Positions 43,871 to 53,124 are shown, counted from the first letter of the stretch. The stretch: DNA of 64,000 nt from an uncultured Muribaculaceae bacterium (GCA_910587925.1 CAJUOC010000003.1:1-64000), one strand, 5' to 3'. Notes: generated by a model from the letters alone, not told the origin. Program-made: numbers and translations.

Positions 43871-45247
43871 ATGCGATTTGACGAGTTAGACCTTGAATAC
43901 GATGTGCTCGACGCCCTCGACGCAATGCACTTCACCGAGTGTACCCCCATCCAGGAGCAGGCCATCGACGTGGTGCTCGACGGCCACGACCTCATAGCAG
44001 TGGCGCAGACCGGTACCGGCAAGACCGCGGCTTATCTGCTGCCTGTAATCAATATGCTTGCCCGCGACGAGGACGATACTCCCGGCATCAAGTGTGTGGT
44101 GATGGTGCCGACCCACGAGCTCGCCCAGCAGATAGACCGCCAGATGGAGGGATTCTCCTATTTCCTGCCCATCAGCAGCGTGGCTATCCACGGCGGTAGC
44201 GACGGCAAGGATTTTGCCCGCCAGCAGAACGGCCTGCGCCGCGGCGCAGATGTGGTGATAGCCACCCCCGGGCGCCTGATGGCGCATATGAAGATGGGAT
44301 ACGTCGACTTCAGCCACGTAAAGTATTTTGTGCTCGACGAGGCCGACCGTATGCTCGACATGGGCTTCAGCGACGACATCTTCCAGATAGAGTCGCGTCT
44401 GCCGCGCGAGCGCCAGACCCTGCTCTTCTCGGCCACCATGCCCGCCAAGATACAGCAGCTCGCATCGCGCATCCTCGACAATCCCGTCGAGGTCAAGATT
44501 GCCGTGTCGCGGCCTACCGAGAAAATAGACCAGTCGGCATTTGTATGCCACGAGGGGCAGAAGGCCGGTATCTTGAAGCATCTGTTCAAGACGGCCCACT
44601 CGCAGCGTGTGATAGTATTTGCCGCCTCAAAACTCAAGGTCAAAGACCTCTCGCGCGAGCTGCGCAAGAGCGGCTGGAAGTCCGGCGAGATGCACTCCGA
44701 CCTGGAGCAGAACCGCCGCGAGGAGGTGATGCACGACTTCCGTGCAGGTCGCCTCGACATCATCGTGGCCACCGACATACTCGCCCGCGGTATCGATATC
44801 GATGATATCACCATGGTGGTCAATTTCGACGTGCCCCGCGAAGCCGAGGATTATGTACACCGTATCGGCCGCACGGCCCGCGCCGGCGCCGGCGGCAAGG
44901 CCGTCACGCTGGTGAGCGAGCGCGACCGCAGCAAATTCCGCTACATCGAGCAGTTTCTTGGCTATGAGGTGCGCAAGGAGGCTGTGCCCGAGGAGCTGGG
45001 TAGCGCGCCCGACTACAACCGCCCCGAGGGTGACCGCCGCCGTGGCGGTGGCCGAGGTGACAAGCGCCGCCAGGGAGGCCGCGATGACCGCCGCCGTCGC
45101 AAGCCGGCCGATGCCGGCGCGTCGAAGGCTACAGCCAAGCCCGCGGTAGACGCCGCGCAGGCTCCGGAGGCCGCCGGCAAGCCCAAGCGCAAGAAGCGCC
45201 GCTACTACCATCACCGCCCCAAACGTGAGGGTGGCGCGCAGGGCTGA
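43871..45247 (+). CDS. DEAD-box RNA helicase
   Basis: ATP-dependent RNA helicase of 458 residues. Motifs run in order: Q-motif CTPIQEQAI, Walker A AQTGTGKT, Ia PTHELAQQI, Ib ATPGRL, II VLDEADRMLDMGF, III FSATMP, and VI HRIGRTARAG. The C-terminal ~75 residues are Arg/Lys/Gly-rich and probably add RNA affinity. RhlE/DeaD-type helicases act in ribosome assembly or RNA turnover; its place after rplY-pth-S4 supports that. The paralogue cannot be specified. Confidence 0.93.
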   Translation: MRFDELDLEYDVLDALDAMHFTECTPIQEQAIDVVLDGHDLIAVAQTGTGKTAAYLLPVINMLARDEDDTPGIKCVVMVPTHELAQQIDRQMEGFSYFLPISSVAIHGGSDGKDFARQQNGLRRGADVVIATPGRLMAHMKMGYVDFSHVKYFVLDEADRMLDMGFSDDIFQIESRLPRERQTLLFSATMPAKIQQLASRILDNPVEVKIAVSRPTEKIDQSAFVCHEGQKAGILKHLFKTAHSQRVIVFAASKLKVKDLSRELRKSGWKSGEMHSDLEQNRREEVMHDFRAGRLDIIVATDILARGIDIDDITMVVNFDVPREAEDYVHRIGRTARAGAGGKAVTLVSERDRSKFRYIEQFLGYEVRKEAVPEELGSAPDYNRPEGDRRRGGGRGDKRRQGGRDDRRRRKPADAGASKATAKPAVDAAQAPEAAGKPKRKKRRYYHHRPKREGGAQG

Positions 45248-45273
45248 CAGCGCCCTCTGTCAGTCATAAGATA

Positions 45274-45531
45274 TCAATCATCATCGTCGTCATGGTCGTG
45301 ATGGCGATGATGATGTTTTTTATGTTTCTTATGCTTTTTGTGTGATTTCTTGTGATGCTTGCGGTGGTGATGGTGACTGTCGTCGCCGAAGTAATATTCG
45401 GAGTCGTGCTCGATGCCGCCGTAGGTGCGCAGAGTGCCGCACGACGGCATGATGATGCTCATGATGAAAGCCGCCGCCACGGCGAGCGGCAGGTGTCGGC
45501 TGAAGCGGGGGTGGGGTAGGCGCTTGTTCAT
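45274..45531 (-). CDS. small lipoprotein with a His/Lys/Asp-rich tail
   Basis: An 85-residue lipoprotein from the ATG at 45531: signal with a basic start, hydrophobic core LAVAAAFIMSIIMPS and lipobox Cys31. Residues ~50-85 are almost only His, Lys, Arg, Ser and Asp, ending in a run of Asp. Such tails bind divalent metals (Ni, Zn, Cu, Co) or polyanions; here that is inference. It is 49 bp downstream of ispF on the same strand, with no metal transporter near. A longer frame upstream overlaps ispF and is not coding. Confidence 0.7.
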   Translation of the reverse strand: MNKRLPHPRFSRHLPLAVAAAFIMSIIMPSCGTLRTYGGIEHDSEYYFGDDSHHHHRKHHKKSHKKHKKHKKHHHRHHDHDDDDD

Positions 45532-45580
45532 AGGAAGTTGAGGTGTTTTGATATTACAACAAGCGCAGCGCCGCGCCGGT

Positions 45581-46069
45581 TCAGCGCCGCACGACCAGCA
45601 CCGACGCCATGGCGGCGATACCCTCGGCGCGGCCGGTAAATCCGAGTCGCTCCGTAGTGGTGGCCTTGACCGATACGGCCCCGGCATCGATGCCGAGGTC
45701 TTCGGCGATATTGCGGCGCATCAGCCCGATATGAGGGGCCATCTTGGGCTCCTGCGCCACGATTGTCACGTCGACATTGCCGGGGCGCCAGCCTTCTGCC
45801 TCGACGGCCTCGACGACGCGCCGCAGCAGCACACGCGAGTCGGCGCCCTCCCACTCCGGGTCGGTGTCGGGAAAGAGATGGCCTATGTCGCCGAGGGCGA
45901 CGGCGCCCAGCAGGGCGTCGGCCAGGGCGTGGAGCGCCACGTCGGCGTCGCTGTGTCCCAGCAGCCCGCGGCTGTGAGGGATATCGACTCCGCATATTAT
46001 ACACTTGCGGCCCTCGACGAGGCGGTGCACGTCGTAGCCGTTTCCGATTCTGAAATTTATAGCGTCCAT
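45581..46069 (-). CDS. ispF: 2-C-methyl-D-erythritol 2,4-cyclodiphosphate synthase
   Basis: MEP-pathway enzyme that cyclises CDP-methylerythritol phosphate. 162 residues, normal. Zinc-site motif [15 protein letters not shown], then [35 protein letters not shown] and [21 protein letters not shown] box (46081-46074) lies 5 bp before the ATG. It is divergent from polA. Confidence 0.96.
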   Translation of the reverse strand: MDAINFRIGNGYDVHRLVEGRKCIICGVDIPHSRGLLGHSDADVALHALADALLGAVALGDIGHLFPDTDPEWEGADSRVLLRRVVEAVEAEGWRPGNVDVTIVAQEPKMAPHIGLMRRNIAEDLGIDAGAVSVKATTTERLGFTGRAEGIAAMASVLVVRR

Positions 46070-46073
46070 ATGG

Positions 46074-46102
46074 CAAAGGTACTGCTTTTTTCGTTACCTT
46101 TG
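46074..46102. promoter_or_regulatory. divergent -7 boxes between ispF and polA
   Basis: TACCTTTG occurs on the minus strand at 46081-46074 (toward ispF) and on the plus strand at 46095-46102 (toward polA), 13 bp apart. Neither has a clean TTTG at -33. Only one may be able to fire at a time. Confidence 0.45.
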
Positions 46103-46152
46103 TAGAGTGCCGCAGCTGCGGCACCGTATTTTTTTGCAAGATTCACCCCAGC

Positions 46153-48876
46153 ATGGACGAGAAGAAACTCTTTTTGCTCGACGCATACGCGCTCATCTAC
46201 CGCGCATACTATGCCCTGTTGCGCTCGCCGAGGGTCACCTCGCAGGGCTTCAACACTTCGGCCATATTCGGCTTTGTAAACACCCTCGAGGATGTCATCC
46301 GCAAGGAAAATCCGGCGTACATGGCAGTGTGCTTCGATCCTGCCGGCGGCCATACCTTCCGCCACGACGCATATCCCGAGTACAAGGCCCAGCGTGACAA
46401 GCAGCCCGAAGATATCACCCTGGCCGTGCCCTATATCAAGGATATTATCTCGGCATACGGCATAGAGGTGGTGGAGGTGCCGGGCTATGAGGCCGACGAT
46501 GTGATCGGCACTCTGTCGCGCCTCGCCGAGGCCGAGGGATTTGTCACATATATGATGACTCCCGACAAGGACTATGGCCAGCTCGTGACCGACAGCGTGA
46601 AGATGTATCGCCCGGCCCTGCGCGGCGAGGGCTTCGAGATACGCGGCCCCGAGCAGGTATGCGAGCGCTACGGCATCAGCCGCCCGTCGCAGGTCATCGA
46701 CCTGCTTGCCCTCGAGGGCGATGCCAGCGACAATGTGCCCGGCTGCCCGGGCGTGGGCGAGAAGACCGCCGTCAAGCTCATCGCCCAGTGGGATACGGTC
46801 GAGAATATGCTCGACCATACCGACGAAATCAAGGGCGCCATACAGCGCAAGATAGCCGACAATGCCGAGCAGATACTTTTCTCAAAGTTTTTGGTGACCA
46901 TCAAGACCGATGTACCACTGCCCGACGGTGCCGAGCCGCAGCGCCTGCTGCGCCGCGAGCCTGACTATGCCCGACTCACGGAGATATTCAATCAACTGGA
47001 GTTCAAGACGCTGGTGGCCCGCATCGCCCAGCGCGTGAGCCTGGCCACCGAGACCGCCGGCCCGCGCTCGCTTTTCGACGACATGGACGGTGTGGATATG
47101 ACCGCCCCCTCGGGTGTGGACTTCGCCGAGCTTACCGACGAGGCCGAGATTGCGGCCTTTGTAGCCGCCCTTGCCGGCGATGCCCGCGTGGGCGTGAGTG
47201 TCGACGCAGCCGGCGACGATGCCATGTCGGCGGCCATCTACGGCATAGCGCTGGCAGGAAGCCGCGGCGCGGCGTACATCCACATCGGCACATTCCGCGC
47301 CGAGCAGCAGGCTGTGGTATCGAAACTCTCGCCGCTCTTCGCCGCGGGCAATCCGATGCTCGTCGGTCACGACATCAAGCGCGATATGGTGCTCCTCACA
47401 AGGCTCGGCCTTGGGTGGGACGCGGCGTGGTACGATACGTCGGTGGCCCACTATCTGCTCTCGCCCGAGGCCAAGCACGACCTGCCCACGGTGGCACTGT
47501 CGTATTTGCGCCACAAGACCCTCGACTATGAGCTCACCGCACCCGAGCGTCGCAAGATACGCAATGCCGAGCCGGCCACTGTGGCCGAGAGGGCGGCGCT
47601 GGCTCTGAGGCTGTATGAGCCGATCGACACCGAGCTGCGCGCCCACGGGCTCGACAGGCTTTTCCGCGATATCGAAAATCCGCTGGTGGCAGTGCTTGCC
47701 CGCATGGAGTGGCAGGGTGTGCGGCTCGATGTGCAGCGTCTGTCGCGTCTGTCGGAGCGCCTTACGGCCCGTCTTGCCGAGCTTGAGGAGCAGGTATATC
47801 AGATGGCCGGTGGCAAATTCAATATCGGCTCGCCGGCGCAGGTGGGCGAGGTGCTCTTTGGCAAGCTCGCCATCGACCCCGATGCCAAGCGTACCCGCCG
47901 CGGCGCATGGAGCACCACCGAGGAGACTCTCGAGAAGTATGCCCACCGCCATCCCATCGTAAGACTGATACTCGACATACGCGGCCTGCGCAAGCTGCTT
48001 GCCACATATATCGACGCTCTGCCTGCCATGATAAATCCCGCTACGGGCAAGATACATACCACTTTCAATCAGACGGCGACTGCCACCGGGCGCATATCCT
48101 CGTCAAATCCCAATCTGCAGAATATCCCCGTGCGCACCGACGACGGCCGCGAGATACGCCGCGCCTTTGTCGCCGAGCGGGGCGACCTCATCCTCTCGGC
48201 CGATTACTCGCAGATAGAGCTGCGCCTGATGGCCGACATCAGCGGCGATGCGTCGATGCTGGAGGCTTTCAACGCCGGCGAGGATATCCACCGCGCCACA
48301 GCCGCCAAAATATATCATCTGCCGCTCGCCGAGGTCACCGACGAGCTCCGCCGCAAGGCCAAGACGGCCAATTTCGGCATCATATACGGTATCTCGGCAT
48401 TCGGTCTGTCGGAGCGGCTGTCCATCCCCCGCGGCGAGGCCAAGGATCTTATCGACGGGTATATGCTGACGTATCCCGGTGTGAAGAAGTATATGAAAGA
48501 TATAGTGCGGCAGGCTCATGAGCAGGGATACGTCACCACCATCCACGGCCGCAAGCGCTTCCTGCCGGAGATAAAGTCGCGCAACGCCGCCCTGCGCGGA
48601 TATGCCGAGCGCAACGCCATCAACGCGCCTCTGCAAGGCTCCGCGGCCGATATCATCAAGATTGCCATGGTGGCCATCGACGCCGAGATTCGCCGCCGCG
48701 GCCTGCGCTCGCGCATGATAATCCAGGTGCACGACGAGCTTGTCTTCAATGTGTATCCGCCCGAGCTGGCCGAGCTTCAGACGATGGTCACCGAGCTGAT
48801 GGAGCATGCATACAGCGGCCGTGTGACTCTGGAGGTGAGCAGCGGTACGGGCGAGAATTGGCTTGATGCGCATTGA
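46153..48876 (+). CDS. polA: DNA polymerase I
   Basis: Repair and Okazaki-fragment polymerase, 907 residues. The 5'-nuclease domain (~1-295) keeps FLLDAYALIYRAYYAL, GYEADDVIGT, PDKDYGQLV and GDASDNVPGCPGVGEKTAVKL. Polymerase motifs are intact: A (LILSADYSQIELRLMA), B (RRKAKTANFGIIYGIS) and C (IIQVHDELVF). The 3'-5' exonuclease domain (~325-500) seems inactive: the DxE of Exo I is VSVD (~348-351), and the Exo III Asp is replaced in VAERAALAL (~477-485); the Exo II Asp411 remains. Expressed divergently from ispF; followed by a GDPD gene. Confidence 0.96.
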   Translation: MDEKKLFLLDAYALIYRAYYALLRSPRVTSQGFNTSAIFGFVNTLEDVIRKENPAYMAVCFDPAGGHTFRHDAYPEYKAQRDKQPEDITLAVPYIKDIISAYGIEVVEVPGYEADDVIGTLSRLAEAEGFVTYMMTPDKDYGQLVTDSVKMYRPALRGEGFEIRGPEQVCERYGISRPSQVIDLLALEGDASDNVPGCPGVGEKTAVKLIAQWDTVENMLDHTDEIKGAIQRKIADNAEQILFSKFLVTIKTDVPLPDGAEPQRLLRREPDYARLTEIFNQLEFKTLVARIAQRVSLATETAGPRSLFDDMDGVDMTAPSGVDFAELTDEAEIAAFVAALAGDARVGVSVDAAGDDAMSAAIYGIALAGSRGAAYIHIGTFRAEQQAVVSKLSPLFAAGNPMLVGHDIKRDMVLLTRLGLGWDAAWYDTSVAHYLLSPEAKHDLPTVALSYLRHKTLDYELTAPERRKIRNAEPATVAERAALALRLYEPIDTELRAHGLDRLFRDIENPLVAVLARMEWQGVRLDVQRLSRLSERLTARLAELEEQVYQMAGGKFNIGSPAQVGEVLFGKLAIDPDAKRTRRGAWSTTEETLEKYAHRHPIVRLILDIRGLRKLLATYIDALPAMINPATGKIHTTFNQTATATGRISSSNPNLQNIPVRTDDGREIRRAFVAERGDLILSADYSQIELRLMADISGDASMLEAFNAGEDIHRATAAKIYHLPLAEVTDELRRKAKTANFGIIYGISAFGLSERLSIPRGEAKDLIDGYMLTYPGVKKYMKDIVRQAHEQGYVTTIHGRKRFLPEIKSRNAALRGYAERNAINAPLQGSAADIIKIAMVAIDAEIRRRGLRSRMIIQVHDELVFNVYPPELAELQTMVTELMEHAYSGRVTLEVSSGTGENWLDAH

Positions 48877-48887
48877 CAGCCCCGGCC

Positions 48888-49646
48888 ATGAGAAGCATAG
48901 CTTGTCTTGCCTGCGGAGTGGTGCTCGCCGGAGTGTCGGCGGTGCAGGCGCAGCATGTGGTCGCGCATCGTGGCCACTGGGATACTGACGGGTCGGCGCA
49001 AAACTCGGTGCGCTCGCTGGTAAAGGCCGATTCGATAGGCTGCCATGCGTCGGAGTTTGATGTGTGGATTACCGCCGACGGTGTGCCGGTCGTACACCAC
49101 GATGCCGTGGCCGCCGGCATGGTGATAGAGACAGCGCAGGCCGCTGAAATCTGCGGCGTGACCCTGGCCAACGGCGAGCATATCCCCACGCTCGCCGCCC
49201 TGCTCGATACAGCCGCCGCGCTGTCGGTGAGGCTCGTGTGCGAGATAAAGCCGCATACCGACAAGGCTCGCGAGGCAGAGGCCGTGCGCCGCTCGGTCGC
49301 TATGATTGGAGAGCGCGGTCTCGACCGCCGCACAGACTATATCACATTCTCGCGCGAGGCTCTCGCGCTGCTTATAGATATAGTGCCGCAGTGGTGCGGA
49401 GTGTACTATCTCGGCGGAGATATGTCGCCCGACGAGCTGCAGGCCGTCGGCGCTGCCGGGCCTGATTACAGCATGAGGGCCTATGAGGCGCATCCCGGCT
49501 GGATGGAGCGCGCCCGTGAGCTCGGGATGAAAGTCAATGTGTGGACGGTCAACACCGACGAGGATTTCCGCCGCTACATCGATGCCGGCGCCGACTTCAT
49601 CACCACCAACCGCCCCGAGCGCCTTCAGCAACTTATCGCGCGATAA
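48888..49646 (+). CDS. secreted glycerophosphodiester phosphodiesterase
   Basis: Hydrolyses glycerophosphodiesters to glycerol 3-phosphate and an alcohol. About 252 residues with signal peptide MRSIACLACGVVLAGVSAVQA, so it acts in the periplasm. The GDPD core is clear: VVAHRGHWDTDGSAQNSV, the Glu-x-Asp in SEFDVWITADG, VPVVHHD, CEIKPH and WTVNTDEDFRRYIDAGADFITTNRP. The start at 48888 lies 11 bp after the polA stop; an upstream TTG would overlap polA. Confidence 0.93.
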   Translation: MRSIACLACGVVLAGVSAVQAQHVVAHRGHWDTDGSAQNSVRSLVKADSIGCHASEFDVWITADGVPVVHHDAVAAGMVIETAQAAEICGVTLANGEHIPTLAALLDTAAALSVRLVCEIKPHTDKAREAEAVRRSVAMIGERGLDRRTDYITFSREALALLIDIVPQWCGVYYLGGDMSPDELQAVGAAGPDYSMRAYEAHPGWMERARELGMKVNVWTVNTDEDFRRYIDAGADFITTNRPERLQQLIAR

Positions 49647-50561
49647 CTACCGCCGGCGCGGAAACATGCGCCTCATGCGCAGCAGCACACGGTCGACGGG
49701 ATCGGCTGCGACCACCAGCGTGGTTGCCACCACGATGAGCAGTCCGCCTAAAAGCTCCCGCATCGTGATGCCCTGCCCCAGCACAGCCACGCTCAGCACC
49801 ACAGCGGTCACCGGCTCCAGCGCTCCGAATATGGCCGTGGCGGTCGAGCCGATAGTGTGGATTGCCACAGTGGTGCATGCCAGCGACACCACCGTCGGCA
49901 GCAGCGCCAGCGCCAACAGATATACCCAGTCGATGCCTTGCGACGGCATCGTCAAAGGAGTGCCCGTACAAATCAGAATCCAGAATACCGAGCTGCCCAG
50001 CAGCAGCTGGTAAAACAGCAGCCGCAACGTGGGTATAGCCTGTACTGTGGCCGAGACATTGGTCATTACCAGATACAGCGCGTAGGTCAGCGACGAGAGC
50101 ATCACCAGCAGCACGCCTGTCCAGCTCACGCCGGCGCCGTCGGGCGTCTTGAGCAGCAGTATCAGGCCGGCCGTCATCACCGCCAGGCAGATACCCGTGG
50201 TGATGCGGAATCGCTCGTGGAAAAAGAAAGTCATCAGCACCGCCACCAGTATCGGGTACACAAAGAGCAGCGTTGAGGCGATGCCCGAGTTCATGTAATT
50301 GTATGCCTCAAAAAGAGTGAGCGACGATATGGCCATGAGCACGCCCAGTATGGCGAGCGGCCCAAGCTCGCCACGGCGCAGACGCAGCGAGTGTCCGCGA
50401 GCCGTGAGCATTACCGCCAGCAGCGGCAGCCCCAGCATATATCGCATGATGAGCACCGACGCCGGATTGAGACCGTGCTCGTACAGCGGCACCGCAAATG
50501 CAGGGTTGGTGCCGTAGGTGGCAGCCGCCAGGGCCGCCAGCAGATAACCTTTTGCTTTCAA
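49647..50561 (-). CDS. EamA/DMT-family transporter
   Basis: A ~304-residue inner-membrane protein with ten hydrophobic segments arranged as two EamA repeats: KAKGYLLAALAAATYGTNPAFAVPL opens the first, and WTGVLLVMLSSLTYALYLVMTN the second, ending with LEPVTAVVLSVAVLGQ, the usual closing motif. Such carriers export metabolites or amino acids; the substrate is unknown. No ATG precedes the first helix; I choose the TTG at 50561. A TATCTTTG box (50588-50581) supports a start below it. It ends adjacent to the convergent GDPD gene. Confidence 0.85.
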   Translation of the reverse strand: MKAKGYLLAALAAATYGTNPAFAVPLYEHGLNPASVLIMRYMLGLPLLAVMLTARGHSLRLRRGELGPLAILGVLMAISSLTLFEAYNYMNSGIASTLLFVYPILVAVLMTFFFHERFRITTGICLAVMTAGLILLLKTPDGAGVSWTGVLLVMLSSLTYALYLVMTNVSATVQAIPTLRLLFYQLLLGSSVFWILICTGTPLTMPSQGIDWVYLLALALLPTVVSLACTTVAIHTIGSTATAIFGALEPVTAVVLSVAVLGQGITMRELLGGLLIVVATTLVVAADPVDRVLLRMRRMFPRRR

Positions 50562-50641
50562 TTCCGTGTGAGATTTCCCGCAAAGATACAAATCAAATGC
50601 AAACCGACTTCCCGCAGGTACAAAAAAATATGGTTTGCAGT

Positions 50642-51553
50642 TTATTCAAGCGCGTAAATCTCGCACATATTGCGGGAAATCGTTTTAAACCGATTGCGAA
50701 GCCATTGAGGTGATAATATTTCCACAGACGCCCCATATTTCAATAGCTCCTGAATGAAATCAAATGTTGGTCGCAAGAAGAATGTAAAAACCGAATAGTC
50801 CTGATTGCGTTCTTTTTCAGTTTGACTATGATGTAGCGGCAGCGACCTAAAATAGTTTTGCTGGCCGTACATAGCTCTTAATTCTATCAGTTCAGGCTCG
50901 TGTGCGTCTAAAATCACACCGATGCTTTCCGAAAAATATACGTCAGCATCGAAATCTTTCGGCAGATTGAATTTGGTTTCCGTCTGCTTTAGACTCAGAA
51001 TCCTGTCAAGAGCGTAAACACGCATCGCACCGTCGTGTATACGGTGGCCAAGCACGTACCATCGCTGGCGAAACACCTTCACGCAATATGGCTCGATCAC
51101 CACATGGCGAGGGCTGCTGTCAAACTTCCGGTGTTCTATATCAATGGCGCATCCGTCGCGCATTGCCACTATTATGGGTGACAGAAAACTCTGCCCGGAT
51201 GGTATGTCCTCAAATAATATGCGTCGCTTCAGAGGCAGGCTCTCATTGATGAGAGCGTTTACAGCAAACATATTCAGCAGCCAGGCCCTTACGCCGCCAC
51301 GCTCCATTTCGTCACGATTGGCGATTATATACTTCCTGCAGTCGGAGCGGTCGCAATAGATGTCAATATCAAACAACTCCTTTATAGCATCCTTGTGCCG
51401 ATGAAAAGTGCGCTCAGGAATTTCATCCTCTTTGTCAATATTGTATTGCGAGCGCGACCAATAGCGGTTTATATCCTCGCGTGTGATACCGTCTGTTCGA
51501 TAAATTAAATCCACCAGCCAGATGTATCTGTTAAATAGCTCAGATGCTGTCAT
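50642..51553 (-). CDS. WYL-domain transcriptional regulator
   Basis: A 303-residue cytosolic regulator: N-terminal winged-helix-like part (~1-90, ASELFNRYIWLVDLIYRTDGITREDINRYW and IPERTFHRHKDAIKELFDIDI), then a WYL domain (~125-200, AIDIEHRKFDSSPRHVVIEPYCVKV and RQRWYVLGHR) and a C-terminal WCX-like region. WYL proteins sense nucleic-acid-type or nucleotide ligands, and relatives (BrxR/CapW) repress phage-defence operons. AT-rich relative to the chromosome. It lies 62 bp downstream of a lone AAA ATPase in the same direction; a -7-like TAACTTTG (51577-51570) precedes it. Confidence 0.85.
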   Translation of the reverse strand: MTASELFNRYIWLVDLIYRTDGITREDINRYWSRSQYNIDKEDEIPERTFHRHKDAIKELFDIDIYCDRSDCRKYIIANRDEMERGGVRAWLLNMFAVNALINESLPLKRRILFEDIPSGQSFLSPIIVAMRDGCAIDIEHRKFDSSPRHVVIEPYCVKVFRQRWYVLGHRIHDGAMRVYALDRILSLKQTETKFNLPKDFDADVYFSESIGVILDAHEPELIELRAMYGQQNYFRSLPLHHSQTEKERNQDYSVFTFFLRPTFDFIQELLKYGASVEILSPQWLRNRFKTISRNMCEIYALE

Positions 51554-51615
51554 ATACGTACGTTTGCCGCAAAGTTACGCAATTAAGCTGACATTATGTG
51601 GCAGGTAAACAATGT

Positions 51616-52569
51616 CTATTTTTCAGATTTGCGAAAAAAATCGCGATATTCTTCAAAGAGTTGAAAATATTGCTTCATGTTTCCGAGTTCCCACCAATTC
51701 TGAATGGATACCGGAATAGTGTCAAAGCTATATATCTTGGCACCGGTGATGGACAATAGAAATGGAGAGTGTGTGGCGATGATAAATTGGGCATCGCAAT
51801 ATTTTGCTGAGTATACTATGATTTGTGCAAGTTTCTGTTGAAAATCGCACGCTAAGCTATTTTCGGGCTCGTCGAGAATATAAAGACCGGGCTCTTGGAT
51901 AAGGCTGCTCAACTCCAGTAAGGAAGTCTCACCATTAGACATACCTTGTTCGATTTCCCCAATTTTACTTCTCATCAGTTTATTAAATGAACCTCTGCGA
52001 AGTTGGAATTTATCTATATATTCTTGCACACCCTGACCTGTCTCAAAGTCTAAGCGTCGCGGCAGGTCATTTGGCATTTCACGTGCTATCCGTCTATCTT
52101 CATGCAAAATTTTACTTTTGACGATAGTCTGCTCATTTTTCACACGTTGCCGCTGCATTATGTTGAAGATGTCGTCACTGGTCAACATCTTTGTGATAGA
52201 TGAAATGTCAAATTTAGTTTCTCGCTTTTCATGGATAAAGTATTCACCCCCTGAGTACATACCGTGAGTATGACACAAACAGAGATTTACGTACTCTTCC
52301 ATCCAATACGATGAATTGAACGCAGATTTCCTTTGCACATTCAATTTCTGAGCTATAACATTCAATGCTGTGGATTTTCCACATCCATTACCTCCATAGA
52401 GTATTGTTATTGGCTCAAAATCCATGCAATAGAAATTTTTGCTTGACAGAACATTAAATGGATATATGCTACCCAAATAATAATCAGAGATACCATCTTT
52501 TATTTGGTCGTTGATGAATTTCTCCTCGGTCGTCCAGTCGGGAAAACGAAAATCTTCAAGATAAATCAT
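51616..52569 (-). CDS. SMC/ABC-like AAA ATPase (AAA_21 type)
   Basis: A 317-residue soluble ATPase: Walker A GGNGCGKST (~59-67), an ABC-like central region with LLELSSL, Walker B LYILDEPENSL (~230) and the H-loop ATHSPFLL (~264). AT-rich. Proteins of this type occur alone or as the ATPase part of phage-defence and toxin-antitoxin systems such as Septu or OLD-like pairs, but no nuclease gene is next to it. It is upstream of the WYL regulator gene on the same strand. Function unknown. Confidence 0.8.
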   Translation of the reverse strand: MIYLEDFRFPDWTTEEKFINDQIKDGISDYYLGSIYPFNVLSSKNFYCMDFEPITILYGGNGCGKSTALNVIAQKLNVQRKSAFNSSYWMEEYVNLCLCHTHGMYSGGEYFIHEKRETKFDISSITKMLTSDDIFNIMQRQRVKNEQTIVKSKILHEDRRIAREMPNDLPRRLDFETGQGVQEYIDKFQLRRGSFNKLMRSKIGEIEQGMSNGETSLLELSSLIQEPGLYILDEPENSLACDFQQKLAQIIVYSAKYCDAQFIIATHSPFLLSITGAKIYSFDTIPVSIQNWWELGNMKQYFQLFEEYRDFFRKSEK

Positions 52570-52847
52570 AAATATATCTCAAATTAGTGTGGTTTATTAA
52601 AGGTGTGAAAAATGTATTGCCATACAATACGATAAGTCATTTACTTTCGGATTGCGGTCTTAATTTGCTGCAAAGTTACCATTACATACTGCCATAGCGC
52701 GGCAGTTAAAAAATTACTATACAAATTTTGAGATTCGCTTTGATATAAGCTGCAATAGTACATGACAATTTTTACAATCGCTTCCAAACGACAGAATAAT
52801 TGATATTAGACCTTATGGGTGTCAAACTTCAGTTAAAAAGTGTGGCT

Positions 52848-52883
52848 GACAGTGATATATAAGTAGACAGTGATATATAAGTA
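52848..52883. repeat. 18-bp exact tandem repeat
   Basis: GACAGTGATATATAAGTA occurs twice back to back (52848-52865 and 52866-52883). Such direct repeats can be regulator sites or replication slippage; nothing else in the window matches that I noticed. Confidence 0.7.
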
Positions 52884-52908
52884 ATTGAAAAGGGTTATTA
52901 TAAGAAAA

Positions 52909-52963
52909 GTGGCCGTCCGGTTTGATAAATTGGTGAATATAATAAACACAAACCGAAGGCCAC
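52909..52963. repeat. imperfect inverted repeat
   Basis: GTGGCCGTCCGGTTT (52909-52923) and AAACCGAAGGCCAC (52950-52963) pair over GTGGCC and CGGTTT with a small internal mismatch and a 26-nt AT-rich loop. It could be an element end or an RNA stem. Confidence 0.5.
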
Positions 52964-53090
52964 ATGGTTAACCATTCTGCGGGAGATTGTTCCCACCCAC
53001 TTCATAACCCGCGGCAGCTATTCTCTGAAGTATGTTCCCAAAGTAATCTCTGCGGCCTCTTTCAAAACATTTGGTAATTCATGCTGTTAA
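52929..53090 (+). pseudogene. possible gene remnant without start codon
   Basis: An open frame of 53 codons with no ATG, GTG or TTG near its beginning. Its central part (TWLTILREIVPTHFITRG, then SYSLKYVPKVIS) uses chromosome-like codons and looks protein-coding, ending in a TAA. I cannot assign a family. It may be a piece of a deleted gene or insertion sequence. Confidence 0.3.
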
Positions 53091-53116
53091 ATTTATTATA
53101 GTCATCCTATTTTCCG

Positions 53117-53124
53117 TATATTTG
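53117..53124 (+). promoter_or_regulatory. -7 box of the Panacea toxin-antitoxin pair
   Basis: TATATTTG, an exact TAnnTTTG, 53 bp before the ATG at 53178. The -33 region has only TTTA about 21 bp upstream. Confidence 0.5.

Noticed and set aside
51616..52569. Septu (PtuA-PtuB) or Gabija defence system
   Set aside because: Only the ATPase is present; no HNH nuclease or helicase partner gene adjoins it.
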